Source: Cervus elaphus (Eukaryota > Chordata > Mammalia > Artiodactyla > Cervidae). From it: DNA of 64,000 nt. The notes beneath the pieces are model-generated. The model was not told the origin of the DNA, did not search any database, and saw nothing but the letters and a program-made list of their open reading frames with translations. The position numbers and the translations under genes were made by a program. Below, piece after piece: positions 20,252 to 32,480 of the stretch. Position 1 is the stretch's first letter. The number at the start of each line of letters is the position of its first letter. The stretch lies in contig NC_057838.1 of assembly GCF_910594005.1 (NCBI RefSeq), forward strand, positions 34,402,001 through 34,466,000, given 5' to 3'.

Positions 20252-22262
20252 TCACAGCTAGTGTTAGCCAGGTCCCTGCACTATGGGGTCTTCTGATTTC
20301 TGGACACAGGCTGACAGAACTCTCCCAATGCAGAATATTCTCTTTTGAGGGAAGAAGGAAGGAGCAAGAAGCAGATCTGTACTATGTTTGAAGTCTTCAG
20401 CTTGTACTTGTCATACTTTATATTTGTTCACATTCTATTGACCAAAGCAAGTTATGTGACTAAGCTCAGTGTCACTGACATAGAGATGTATCTTCCTTCT
20501 GCAGAAGATGCTGCACTTCTCATGGTGATGGGAAGGTATGTGTACTTGTCTTCTAAGGAAGAAGTGATTACTTGGGAGTAACAATGCAGTCTGCTCCCCA
20601 AGCATACACAAATTTTTGATGGGTGATACAAATTGTATTTGTATGCTGTTGAAAATAATGCAAGAAAGAGACACATTCATTATAGAAAAATGTCTGTGAG
20701 GTGAGAAAATAGATGTGTTTTAGGGGTAAGGATGAATAGGAGGAAAGGCATACAGAAAGTATAGATATTAAAAAGATTGATAGTTTTGCCATCTTTTATA
20801 ATAAGACTTCTTTCTTTCTAATTTTGATTCTTTTTTGACTTTCCAATAATTTCTGAGATCATGGTCCATGGTAGATATATTGTGAAATTTGAATGTTTAG
20901 GAATTTTTCTTTGTTGCCCTCAACAAAAGCAAATAGAGAGTTATTTTTAAATCTTCAACTGTCTAGAGACATTGCCACATTTTTGTAGTCATTATGACTA
21001 TAGCGGAGGCTACAGAAGATATCATTATCCCCAGGATATGCCTCATGCATGTTAGAGCAGATCAGTTCATACTTACTGAGCGAGTACTTGCATGAACTCC
21101 ACCCATCACATTTCTCAGGCAACTTTTTAATTAACAATCCTTTAATATTTTAAATTTGTTATTATCTTTTAGCTCTGGAAGAATGAAACCCAGTTCCCTT
21201 TAATGAATACAAGGTATGAAAGGAAAAGATAAATCTTATAAGCATGTACTTTGAGAACAAAGCTCTTTAAATGTAGATATATCAGGTACAATGAAAAACT
21301 CTTACATATAAGTTTAGTCTCTTTTCTGATAACATTTGAGGAAAAGTTACGTATCTATTAGGTTGGTAGAGCAGCAGGGCTTTTGCAGTGAAAACTGGAT
21401 CTTCCTTATAATGTATATATTAAGAACATCAATCTTAGTAATAACTTCCACTAGATGAACATATACGAAGGATTTCATCTACCAAGAGTTAAGAAATTAA
21501 TTGATTTCCGTCTCATAAAAAATATCCTTTTCTTCATAGCAAGGTATAAGGTAGTAACTCAAGTAATTATCACTGCAGAATGAGAACACCTACTTAAAGG
21601 ACTCTTGTATAGATGGTTATCTTGCTGTCTTCACTAAGCAAAGCCTTTGGGACTAGAGAGATGGGTGAGAATGCTCAAGTGTGTGGGCACTTCAATATGC
21701 AATGGAATTTTTCAGCAGATTTTGAGCTATTGAGTTGCCACTTGTCTTCTCTGAAAACCATGATTCTTAATTATGAGAAACACATTTTGACAAAGATTGA
21801 GAGTGGCAGAGACTTAAGTGGGAAAGTTAGCTGTCAGAATATCATCTGTCCCTCATTTTTCTGAATTTGGGAGAGTATTTGGGAACAAAGTCCCAATTTC
21901 ATAGCTATTACTCCTTCACAGATAAATTGGCAGTGATTTGGAAGAGAGTCTCATGACATTTCTGCCTGATAATTTTTAATCATTCTTTAAAAAAAAAAAT
22001 CCACTTGGTTAGATTTTGAAACTTAGGTGTTGTCACAGTCAATAGCAAACTCAGAGACCTCTCTGGGAGAGACAAGTCTGCTGCAGTTTGGGCATAGATG
22101 GACCCAAGTTTGAAAACTGGTCCTGCCACTCACTCACTCACTGACTTTGGGCAAGTTTCTTTACTTTGTTAAAGCAGGTTTAGCTCATCACAAGAATGCT
22201 AGTACTGCCTTGCTAATAAATTTGTTTACTCTTTTAATAAATACGAAGTAGTTATTATTTTC
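20252..22262. other. Unique sequence; one MIR near the right end
   Basis: I see no gene. The longest frames (78-83 codons at 20345-20581 and 21613-21864) have no domain signature. A MIR-like fragment lies at 22090-22200. Confidence 0.55.
22090..22200 (+). repeat. MIR SINE fragment
   Basis: The block 'ggtcctgccactcactcactcactgactttgggcaagtttctttac' (abridged) is the MIR centre in sense orientation. Confidence 0.65.
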
Positions 22263-22477
22263 GGGCTTCCCTGTGGCTCAGTGGTAAAGAATCTGCCTGC
22301 CAGTGCAGGAGATGCAAGTTCAATCCCTGGGTTGGGAAGAGCCCCTGGAGAAGGAAATGGCAACCCACCTCAGTATTCTTGCTTTGGAAATTACATGGAC
22401 AGAGGATCCTGGCAGGCTACAGTCCAGAGGGGTCACAAAAGCATAGGACATGTCTTAGTGACTGACTAAACAATGAC
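22263..22477 (+). mobile_element. Bov-tA SINE
   Basis: It begins GGGCTTCCCTGTGGCTCAGT and ends with TGACTGACTAAACAATGAC after a standard Bov-A body. No clear target duplication. Confidence 0.95.
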
Positions 22478-22519
22478 AGCTTCCTATATTCTCTTCCCTG
22501 AGTTGTGTGCACTAGGGAT

Positions 22520-22770
22520 GCAAATAATAATAGCTAATTTGGGGGTGAGTATTAACCAAGTTCAAGCCCATTCTAAATATATCTCCTTTATTTTCCCCAT
22601 CAGTTTTGTGAATAAAATAGATGTTCTAATGCTCATTTATTAGAAAAGAGTTAGAGTTTAAGTAACTTGTCCAAGTTACATAAAGTAGAAATCAGGGAAA
22701 CTAAAATTCAGATCAAGACAGCTTTCAGTTGAAAGTGCATGCTCTTATCCACTGTACTGTACTCTAGAGA
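22520..22770 (-). repeat. MIR SINE, antisense
   Basis: The antisense order is visible: 'aataataatagcta', 'ttattttccccatcagttttgtgaa', 'agtttaagtaacttgtccaagtt' and 'catgctcttatccactgtactgtact' (abridged). Close to full length. Confidence 0.72.
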
Positions 22771-22910
22771 TACAAAGGTAGAACTCCTGATGCTAGTGTG
22801 GACACAGAAAAGAAGATAAACAGTTATATTAAATGGATGTGCAAAGTATTCAGACATTTTGGAGAAATATGCACTTAATTCCCTGGAATCAACTTTGGTC
22901 TGAAATATAC

Positions 22911-23187
22911 TGCTGCTGCTGCTGCTAAGTCGCTTCAGTCGTGTCCAACTCTGTGCGACCCCATAGACGGCAGCCCACCAGGCTCCCCTGTCCCTGGGAT
23001 TCTCCAGGCAAGAACACTGGAGTGGGTTGCCATTTCCTTCTCCAATGCATGAAAGTGAAACGTGAAAGTGAAGTCACTCAGTCATGTCCGACTCTTAGCG
23101 ACCCCATGGACTGCAGCCTACCAGGCTCCTCCGTCCATGGGATTTTCCAGGCAAGAGTACTGGAGTGGGGTGCCATTGCCTTCTCCG
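22911..23187 (-). mobile_element. Bov-A2 dimeric SINE with TSD
   Basis: Two Bov-A units in antisense are joined by the AGTGAAACGTGAAAGTGAAG linker near 23050, preceded by a (TGC)n run that is the complement of the tail. The flanks GGTCTGAAATATAC (22897-22910) and GGTCTGAAATCTAC (23188-23201) match at 13 of 14 positions. This is a textbook Bov-A2 insertion. Confidence 0.97.
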
Positions 23188-26069
23188 GGTCTGAAATCTA
23201 CGACTGTGATAAATCTATGAAAGTTTTATCTGTAGTCTGGATTGTTGCTGATTTCAGAGTCACTGGTATCAGAAACACACATACATATGAGAGCTTAAAA
23301 AATGCTAGTATTTATCATTTCAAAGTCAGACACTCCAAAAAATTCATGATGTCACAGTGATAAGTACCAAAAATTTTACCAAATGTCTGCTTTTGAGGAA
23401 ATACTTAATCCATGCCACCATTTACATTAAAGAAGGACTACTTAAAAGATCCTGATACTGATAATGATTGATACTACTAAGAATATACTTCACAGAAAAT
23501 ATGCTGATATAATTTTCATTAATCAAGTGCATATTTTAATAAAAATATGAAAAGTGATTTTTATGAGCACATTATAGGAGGATGTGATGTGTGAACTGTA
23601 CCGTAAAGGTGCTGATAAATCAGAATGAAAATGGTGCATTTTTAATGACTTGAAGTTTGGGTTAGATAAAATGAAATTGGAAAGTTTTGAATTAGTAGCT
23701 CATCACAGGCTTGGAGACTTGCTTGCAATCCAGTGTTTGTATATATTGTGTGCTATTAACTGGAAAGCAAAAATGGCCTCTGTAAAACATTGCTTTTTGT
23801 TAATTAGACAACTTCAAGCCTTTGAACATGAATCATTAACTGCTGATATTGCCCTAAGGACAAATGTTTGTGATCTCATGGGGCTTTTGAAATAAAGAAG
23901 ACAGGGAAACAATGAGGAAAGGAAAGTGCTTATTTCTCAGTTTTAGATTATCCAATTATTCCAAGTAGAGAAATATCATTAATAGGGTCCCTTAAAATAG
24001 AACTAAGTGGGAAACTAGGAAGAGAGAATCCTCAGTTGCAGGCATGAAATTTGATGATAATTTTAATAGATAAAAATTATGAAAAATTGCTATTTATTAT
24101 TTTAATGGTGACAGGAGACTAATGCAAGTTCCTATATGTGAAGAAAATGTTGACTTATGGCAGCAATATCTGTGTGACTACAGACTATGGAACTCTGCAA
24201 AGAAACCCATCAGCCATTATTAAGGAATCTTGTGATGTTCTTGGCAAAGACTATGTAGATTGGAAGGGAGATTTCATTATATATTTAAATACACTTGGAT
24301 TCATAGTTCACTGATCTTGAATACCCTGACTCTCATTTCAGTTCAGGTTTCTTTAGGCCTTTATTAATGGTGATTTTTGCATTTATTACATCACATTGAG
24401 AGGGACTTTTCCCCCCTATGTAGGTTTACTTCCCATGTGCAGTTTTTGTTAGTGATGCTGAGTGCTTTATCCAGCAATCCAGACCATATGACAGATTTCC
24501 TGGGAACGTTTACAGGATTATCTCTATGATACTTGATGTCAGTATCTACTGTGCACATACTGGCGAAAGAATCACACACCCTAGTTTATTCTGCAGAACT
24601 ATATATAACCGGGCCTAGCCCACTTTCCTCTGCTTTTACAGCTCCTCTGGGGCCTCTGCTGGTGGGAAACAAAAATGTAGAGATGACAGGTCAGAACCAA
24701 CGTGTCATTTCACTGACATGGAGAGACATCAGCACTCAGAGGTTATAAGCAGGGGTTTAAGGAGAAGTGGAGTGAGGTGGTCAAAACAGAAAAACAACTC
24801 TACCACTCTGTAAAATAAGTTCATGTTTAAAGATTGCAGATGTTATGACTGTTTGTTGCTTTGACAGCTTACATTCATTCCTTGGGCTTTCTCTGAAATT
24901 ATGCGAGGGTCAGGTTGGGTTTTTCCTCCTAATACTTTTTTCCTTACCTTTCTTTCCTCCTCTGCACTCTTCTTGTTATTTCTTCTGTTCTGCTCCTAAC
25001 AATGAGGAGCAAGTAAGTGGAGGTCAGAAGGTCTGACCACGCTACTCCCCGCCCTGTCTTCCTTGCCTGCCTCTCTCCTTAAAGCCATGAATGAAATAAT
25101 GGCAGCATATTTGTGTCTTCTTTGTTTGACCATTTCATAGCATTCTTGTGTCCAGAACCTTCCATTTGAGTCACTATTTGTTAATCTGACTCTCCCAAGT
25201 CCTCTCCCTCATATCTCACTTTCCTATGACCTATTTCTTGCCTCTGTAAGAAGGTATTTTTTTCTAGTTCATTTTTGGGGGGAGGGGATCTCTTTATGTG
25301 CTCCATTTTAATAAAAATGGTGGCCCTTTTGCATTGGCTGTTGTCATTTCATGATAGTCTTCAGGCAGTAGAAGAGAGAAACTTATTTTAAATGAAAGCA
25401 ACAGGCACCAGGTGCTCAGATGGGTGCAAGGCATTTTGAACAGCTAATTGTCTTCTTTGTGTGTGGGTGATTATTAGATGTTTAATGACCATTACTGTTA
25501 GAACTTTAGGTGGTCTTAGATCTGGGTTAGCAGTTTGAAATCTGGCTACATTAGCTAAAGCCTCATTGTAGGAAGTCGTATTTCTTTCTACCTGTTTCTG
25601 GATGAGAGCCCAAGCAAGGTTTTAGTTTTCACTTAAGTAGACCTTTTACTAGGGTTGGGGGTCTTATGGGAGTGTGGGCCTATTTTGTCAATAATTCTTA
25701 CTAATTGCATAATAATCATTAATCATATAGTAAGCACTTGGGTATTTAGAAAGAAGGGAGATTCAAATGTTTGGAAAGACATCCTGTTTATAGTTTTATT
25801 CGTGGAGGCAATGCATATCTTTTTGATCACTGATCTGAGATTCTGTTTCTTTCTGTTTGTCTGAAGCCTAGGCAGAGACTCGGTCCATAAGGGACACTCC
25901 TTATGTGTTTGCTAAATGAATGAATACAAAATGCAAACACACGGAAAGGAAATCCACTGTGAGCAAGATGAAGGTGCCCAGGCCCTGTGAGTGAAGCCAT
26001 CAGAGGAAAAAGCGGGAGCAGCGTCTTCAGTGGAAACAGTGAGTAAGTGCACACAGTGTTCTGCTCTGT

Positions 26070-26130
26070 CTGTGACCTCGCAGTGCCTTAGTCTCTTCAT
26101 GGATAAAATGAAGGGCCATGATTAGTTCAG
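26070..26130 (+). repeat. MIR fragment
   Basis: 'tgtgacctcgcagtgccttagtctcttcatggataaaatgaagg' (abridged) is the MIR centre. Short and diverged. Confidence 0.55.
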
Positions 26131-26134
26131 TATT

Positions 26135-26290
26135 TTTAAAACATTAACTTTGTGCATAATAATCACCTTGTTGAAGTGCAGGGTGTGGGAACCCATCCTT
26201 AGGAGTTCTGGCCTGGTGGCTCTGGCTGGACTTTAGGATTTTGCATTTTGTATAAGCCCCGTGGACGATTCTGAGAATCGTGTCCATGGA
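26135..26290 (+). repeat. MER5-like (hAT-Charlie) DNA-transposon relic
   Basis: The phrase order 'tgtgcataataatcacctt', 'agtgcagg', 'actttaggattttgcattttgta' and 'cgattctgagaatcg' follows the non-autonomous MER5A/B elements. It is a fossil without coding capacity. Confidence 0.6.
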
Positions 26291-26615
26291 TGATCTTTAA
26301 GTTTCTTATGTACCTTAGAATTTCTCCTTCTACTTGTCCCAGAGTACCGACATCTACTAAAAGTCCTGATGCCCTCAGAAATTTATCATTTATGGTGCTT
26401 CTTATAACTCCCCATTATTCCCTGTTTACACCCTGCGATTCTAATCGTTAGTATCTCTGTTAAGTGGAAATTCTGATGCTCAGTCACTTCTATGAATCAA
26501 TGGCTGTTCAGAAAGTTGTGACTGGAATGAAGCCAGAGTCCTCTGTACAAGAGATGGCCATCCCTACTCGAGGAACTGCTTCCCTCAGAAAGGGCTGTGA
26601 GAGGGAAGTATCGTG

Positions 26616-26635
26616 ACTGACCTGCCCAGGTCAGT
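26616..26635. other. 20-bp near-perfect palindrome with two AGGTCA half-sites
   Basis: The sequence ACTGACCTGCCCAGGTCAGT is self-complementary except for its two central bases. It contains TGACCT and AGGTCA separated by four bases, an everted repeat of nuclear-receptor half-sites. Function is unknown. Confidence 0.6.
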
Positions 26636-27159
26636 GCTCTCCAACCTGGCTCCCGCATGCGCGTCTCTCTTTGAAGACTGTCCTGCTCAGGGTCACTGAG
26701 ATATTTCTGATAGAGTTGAAGCCACAATGGGTTCAGCTGCACTCTGTTCCAATGAGGCATTTCAGCTTTTGATATGCTGTGCTTTCTGTGAGAAAAGGTG
26801 GCAGGCCCTACATGAACCTTCACTGCTGTTATTGTTGAAAAACTGGTACCTGTTTTCACCTCCACTCATACCTGCCAAAATTCCTTTCAGTGATGAATAT
26901 TCTTTAGATGAGTTGATGGACTGTGGCCCTCTGGACTTGAGTTCCAGTATTCATGCCTGGAGTAAAATGACATTTATTTTCCTTCTGTTTCATTTTTATA
27001 TGATTTTTATAGGAATGCATTTTACAGTTCAATAGCCATAAAAAGTGAATGAGCGTGGGCAATCCTGTTAAATATCTCTTTCCTCCTAGTGCTCTGTAAT
27101 TTCTTTTTAAATCTGATAAATCTTTCCTATCAGCTTGTTGATCCTCCTGTCTCTTCCTT

Positions 27160-27384
27160 GCACACATGCTTATGCATGCCGAGTCATGTCTGACTCTTTG
27201 TGCCCCCATCAACTATAGCCCACCAGGCTCCTCTGTCCAAGGGATTTCCCAGGCAAGAATACTGGAGTGGGTGGCCATGCCCTCCTCCAGGGGATCTTCC
27301 TGACCCAAGGATTGAACCCACATCTCTTGAATCTCCTGCACTGGCAGGCAGATTCTTTACCACTGGGCCACCAAGGAAGCCCCA
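27160..27384 (-). mobile_element. Bov-tA SINE, antisense, with TSD
   Basis: The plus strand runs from the tail complement (GAGTCATGTCTGACTCTTTG) through the body to the head complement (GGGCCACCAAGGAAGCCCC). TCTCTTCCTT (27150-27159) and TTTCTTCCTT (27385-27394) flank it. Confidence 0.95.
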
Positions 27385-27659
27385 TTTCTTCCTTAGATCA
27401 CTCTGATTTTCTGGTTGGTGAGAAGTGTTTGCAGCATTCCACAAATGCCTCTGCCTTAACAGGGCTTTGTGAAACATATCATTGTCCTCTTGCTCAAATT
27501 GCAAATATTGTCCTGCAAGTTCATTTCCATGATGTGTTTTGGGAAGCAGTATGTCGCCAAGTTGAGAATACTGTGCTTGAAATGTAGATACCTATAAATG
27601 CTGTTGAATGAATAGATTAATGTCTGGATGTTGGGTGTCAAGGAGTTTTAAAAGTCTAA

Positions 27660-27790
27660 ACTATGCTACTTACGAGTTTCGTCTCTTTGGACAACTCACT
27701 CAGCCTTTCTGAACCTCAGTTTCCCAATCTATAAATGAGGAACTCAGAGTAAATGGCCCCTTTCTGCTAAAAACTTCAGTAATTCTACTA
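27660..27790 (+). repeat. MIR SINE
   Basis: 'tctttggacaactcactcagcctttctgaacctcagtttcccaatctataaatgagg' (abridged) is diagnostic of the MIR centre. Confidence 0.72.
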
Positions 27791-29209
27791 TAGCTCTAAT
27801 GATTTAAAAAAAAAAAAACACTCTGGATAAGAGTGGTTGTGTATTAAATGTTTTCCTCACTCTCAGGATACTTTCAGCTGCATATTCAAAGTACCAAAAT
27901 CCCAGACTGAAATAGCTTCCACAATAAAGACATTTATTATCTTATATAACAGGAAGAAGAGAGGTAGTGCAGGCTTTATAATTCAGCAACTCAGCAATGT
28001 CATCAGGAACCCAGGAGCTTTCAGTCTCTGATCTGCATTCTCTCACATAGCTGGTTCTCGTGGTAGCTATAAGTAAACTGGAGCATCGTGCTTTTTTTTT
28101 TTTTCACATGCAATGAGAGAAGAAAATCTCCACACAATATAATTCCTTCTCTTCAGACTGGTTGGGCCGTGTGAAGACCTGTGTCTTATCTTTGGACCAA
28201 CTGATTCCTGGAGGACTTGAGTAGGGTGATTGGATTGGACTGGTCCTCTGGGTTAGGATGGACATTGGGGTCCCAACCACAGTGTCCTGTGTACACTATT
28301 AATTGTTATGCATTTGGTCTTGCAGTGCCAGGTAGAAGGCAAAATCTACTTTGAAGTCTTTACACATGCAGAGTCTTTACACATACACTTCCAGCTAAAC
28401 AGTAAGGCCTTTGTACCCCACTTTGCTTAGTCACTGGATACAAGCTGTCCTAGAAAAGGTGTGACCTCAGTGAGCCTGCTCCCTGGAACTGAGGCAGCCC
28501 CAGAGAAGTGAGAGCTAGATGCGGTCTGCTGATCACACTCCTTGCAGTTAGGAAGTGAGGCCTTTATTGAAGGGGATATGGGCAGTGCATTTTTATGTTT
28601 ATCATAGTGATGCCAAAGGCAAATTCTGCCTCTATCCCAATTCTGCCCATATTCTGGTTTTTGTCCAGTGAGTGAGTGTTCCTAAAAGCGGGGACCAGGG
28701 GCCTATTTGACCAAAATGGGTAGGAGCCTGGGAATGATAAAAGTGCAGATGTCATTTCCATACTTGCTAAAATGCTTGTAGAAGGACATCTTTCAGTCTG
28801 GCCTCATTTCCTTAAAACTAAGGTCTCGTTTACTCCTCAAAGATGCAATTTTGGAAATGGACCACATTGAATCAAAAGACAAGAACCATGTTTTCTCAGC
28901 ACAGCAATGAGATCAGGACAAACCAGGTCACCAGATTTCATTGTTTTTCTGAAGTTGGTGGATTTCTGGGAGTGGGCTCAACTTGGGTAAATGGGATGCT
29001 TGCAGGATGTTGGAGTTAAAAGTTTACTCCTCTCAGAGAGTAAGTTAACTAGATTTGATGTAGTAATCATTTCACTGTGTATATCAAATCATTATGTTAT
29101 ATACCATAGGTATATGATTTTTATTTTGTAAAAAAAGACTAATATGGGCCCAGTGATAAAGCTACTCTTGGTGTAGCTAAGAAAACAAATACACGTGATG
29201 TAATAAAGC

Positions 29210-29350
29210 ATGGATCAGACAAGCCCATGTTTGAATTCCACAGTATCACTTAATTGTACTATACTGGGAAAGTTTCTTAACCTCTCCAAGTCTGCATCCT
29301 CATTTGTAGGAAGGATTAGTTATTACTGCTGTTGCAGTGATTATTTTTAT
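29210..29350 (+). repeat. MIR SINE
   Basis: 'tttgaattccacagtatcactta' followed by 'gggaaagtttcttaacctctccaagtctgcatcctcatttgtagg' (abridged) follows MIR from the tRNA-like head into the core. Confidence 0.68.
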
Positions 29351-30020
29351 TTCCACTGACCCTCTTGATTAGTCTCTACCTGTATTGCCTCTTAAAATGT
29401 GTAATTCAGAGATGAATATAATATGCTGGACCTGGTATGATCAAAGTGGCATTGCGTGGGGCTCACCCTCCTTGTCCCAGACAGTAGATATCTGTGACCA
29501 CTGCACTGTTTGCGGTAGAGCAAATAACAGCCACACGCATTGTTGGCTCAGTTGTCATCAATACCTGCAGGTCTCTTTCTCACCAACTGCAGATAAGTCA
29601 GGTTTCTCCTTGCCTCCCATCCATCAAACACAATTGAATTAACCAAAAAGTAGGAGCTTATGTTTATCTCAGTCAAATTCTATGCTATTTCAAAAATGAG
29701 GGGAATGTTTCTTGCCTGTCACACATCCCAGCTGTACCAGTTATCTGTGAATGACTGGTCCATGCAAGGAGGAAAGAAATTTACTCCTCTTGTTTGGGGA
29801 TCCTGGCTGACCCCCTAACTCATCTGCAGAAGCATTGGTTGCCAATGTGACCTGGAGATGTTTTCTCTCCCGTATCACCTGCTAGCATTTTTGTGTTACT
29901 ATTAGGAGATATGATAAAGTCTGCACCATACTAATGTGCCCATAGAAGAGGGCTGGAAAAGTATAGACTCTTCCTTCTCATTCAGATATCATATGCAGTA
30001 ATACTTCCACGTTATTTTTC

Positions 30021-30359
30021 TTTTTTTTTAATAATTTTATTTATTTAGTTTTGGCTGTGCTGGGTCTTCATTACTGCTCTGGTTTTTCTCTAGTTGCACT
30101 GTGTGGGTATATTCTCTAGTTGTGACCCGCAGGCTTCTCATTGCAGTGGCTTCTCTTGTTGCTGAGCACAGACTCTAGGGCGTGTGGGCTTCAGTAGTTG
30201 TAGCACATGAGCTCCCAGCCTCTAAAGCACAGGCTCAATAGTTGCGGTGCCCGGGCTTAGTTGCGCTGTGGCACATGGGATCTTCCCAGACCAGGTTTTG
30301 AACCTGTGTCTACTGCACTGGCAGGCAGATTCTTTACCACTGAACCACCAGGGAAGCCC
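30021..30359 (-). mobile_element. CHR-type SINE, antisense, with TSD
   Basis: The minus strand starts with the tRNA-like head (AGGGCTTCCCTGGTGGTTCA) and carries the CHR body with alternating 'cagtagttgtagcac' and 'gttgcggtgcccgggc' blocks. The flanks TCCACGTTATTTTTC (30006-30020) and TCCACATTATTTTTC (30360-30374) differ at one base of 15, which is a clear target duplication. Confidence 0.94.
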
Positions 30360-30910
30360 TCCACATTATTTTTCAATGGGCAGGCAGGTCTGGAATCTGG
30401 CTTTCTAAGATGCTACAGTAGCTTTAATTGGGAGGTCAAGCCCAGCACAGGTTAGTAGGGACATTTGCAAGCAAGCTCTGTGAAAGAATCCTCTCAAAGA
30501 GGTTTGGGGACTGCCAATAGATGTTTTAAAAATCTCTCCCATCTTTTCTGTCCAGAATGTGTCTTGCTTCTTTACAGGCCACATCAAGTACCTGGGCTTG
30601 CCTGATGGATGTGAGAGCCCTTGATCCGCCCCACCTGGGCTCCCAAATATCAAGCTGCAGTGACTGCAGGGGAGAGGAGCTGGCTTAGGGCAGGTTTCCA
30701 CACCAGCTCTGTTGGAGTGGTAATTGGAGGGGCTGTCATTAGGTACCTCTTAACAGCTTCCTTAAATGTGCTGACTTGAATTTATTTAGTTTCAGGAGTT
30801 CTCTAAGCAGTCATAACTGTATTTTAAATAGTAATTTCTATAAATTACAAATGTCATTTTTCTTTAGCCGAAGAATTTCAATGACCCAATTATTCAAAAC
30901 TAAATTTAAT

Positions 30911-30948
30911 CAAGTGTATTTTTTTTTTTTTTCCTTCCACAAGTGTAT
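30911..30948 (-). repeat. Poly(T) tract plus seven bases between 9-bp direct repeats
   Basis: CAAGTGTAT occurs at 30911-30919 and 30940-30948; the interior is 13 T residues and CCTTCCA. It resembles an antisense A-tail insertion with a tiny remnant of transcript. Confidence 0.65.
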
Positions 30949-31529
30949 GTTCCCTGGGCCTGCAAAGAAACACAAAGTTGCCATCAGATTGGCTACATAG
31001 AGCTGATAGATGGGGCTGTCAGAATTTATTGCTAATTTGGCTGTTAAGCCTTGCCAGGACTTGACAGCATTGGTGCCTTACATAATGATATTATGTCTGG
31101 TCTTGGGTTTGAACGTCAGTTTCCCCAAGTGCTGGTAAGCACACAGATTTGCCCTGCATTTGCAACATATATCCTAAACTTACTTGATCTCCTTTGGTGA
31201 AGGGCAGTTTGAAGGTGTGGCAGTAGTGTTGGTGCACCCCCTCTCTGTTAGCATCATTCCTGTGTGCCGTGGCTTATGTAGGATGTGTGGGTGAACAAGG
31301 GACCACTTCTGACAGTGGCACTGAAACACCTGAGGATATGGAAAAACTGAAATATACAACATCCTACTGTTACCTCCCGGGTTAAAGGTAGACATTATGG
31401 CTAAAGTGAAAGAACTGCATGAATTTGCTGGAGTTGTGTAGTATGGGAAAAATCGGAAGTTCATTTGTTGTCGTATACAGCCAAGCACTAAGAGTCTAAG
31501 TGTTAAGCACTGAGAGTCTAAGGTCACAA

Positions 31530-31700
31530 GTTAAGAGCGCGGGTTTCCCTGCGTCTGGTTCCCGGCACCACTCTTACCCCTTGTGTGAGCTTGGGTAAAC
31601 TACCTATTCTCTCTGAGCCTCATCTTCCAAGTTATAATTTGGGAATGATATTATATGTAAAATGGGAATGATAATAATCTTTTTCTCTGAGATTTGTTAC
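31530..31700 (+). repeat. MIR SINE
   Basis: Head-to-core order is visible: 'ttaagagcgcgggtttccc', 'gtgtgagcttgggtaaactacctattctctctgagcctcat', then 'aaaatgggaatgataataat' (abridged). Confidence 0.75.
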
Positions 31701-32309
31701 GAGGAGATTATGTTAAGTTGTTGGCCATTGCCTACTCAGAACGTACACACTTTATGTTGGCTGTTTTTATCATCAGTTCAGAGTTTGAAGGTACTGTTGA
31801 ATGATTGCTTCACAGGATTCTTGGATGAAGGTAACCCCATGAAACAAAGACAAGGCTGAAGGACCAATAAATGATTCTCTTCCTACCTTCCATAAACTTT
31901 CTTTGAGTTTGCTATGTGCATAGCACTGTAATGGAATCTTTGACCTTCCAAAAACTACATAATAATAATAGGGAAGTAAGGCCTTGCTTTTGAGAATTCC
32001 ATAATCAAACCGTGATTATACTAAACTATATCTAAGGTATCTTTTGCATAAGAACCTGTGATTGGGGTCTCTTCACATTCAAAAATGATGACTGTCATCT
32101 TATACCTCCAGGGAAGTGTGGGGTGAATAGTGAAGTCTTTGGATTGGAGGACTGTTTAAGGAGGAGTTTGAAAATGCAGCCAGAATCCATCGCCCATCTC
32201 CATCGCAGGCCTTCAGGACCTATCCTGGCCCAGTGTCTTGGTGCAAAACTGAAGGAGAGAAGGATTTCCCCAGATAGTATGGTTGACTCCCCAATGTTTT
32301 AGGGTGGCT

Positions 32310-32480
32310 CTCTACCATAGATAATTATTCTAATAACTAATGTTTAGTGGTCATTTACTACTTGCTGCACTGTACTAAATCCTCTATGTGTATGTTTTAT
32401 TTAATTCTTACACTAAACCTATAATCTAAATATATTAGAATCGTTATAATTGAATCACTTGGGTGGCAGTTGAAACTAAG
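32310..32480 (-). repeat. MIR SINE fragment, antisense
   Basis: 'aataactaatgtttagtggtcatttactacttgctgcactgtactaaat' and 'tttaattcttacactaaacctat' (abridged) follow the antisense MIR 3' half. Confidence 0.62.

Larger units (their letters stand above)
23202..27149. other. Unique sequence with a few old repeats; no gene recognised
   Basis: The stretch holds a possible L2 3' tail near 25895-25925 (GTTTGCTAAATGAATGAATA), a MIR fragment at 26070-26130, a MER5-like relic at 26135-26290 and a near-perfect palindrome at 26616-26635. Open frames up to 122 codons (26497-26865, minus) have no family signature. Confidence 0.55.
27395..30005. other. Unique sequence with two MIR copies
   Basis: No gene is recognised. 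It holds MIRs at 27660-27790 and 29210-29350 and simple A or T runs near 27804 and 28092. The 85-codon frame at 29385-29642 is Cys/His-rich near its middle, but has no matching finger spacing and no context, so I do not call it. Confidence 0.55.

Noticed and set aside
21355..21420. Mariner-like start (TTAGGTTGG)
   Set aside because: Only about nine bases match, and no inverted terminal partner follows within range.
24590..24615. TATA-box-like CTATATATAAC
   Set aside because: No initiator, CpG enrichment or downstream gene; such strings are frequent in AT-rich DNA.
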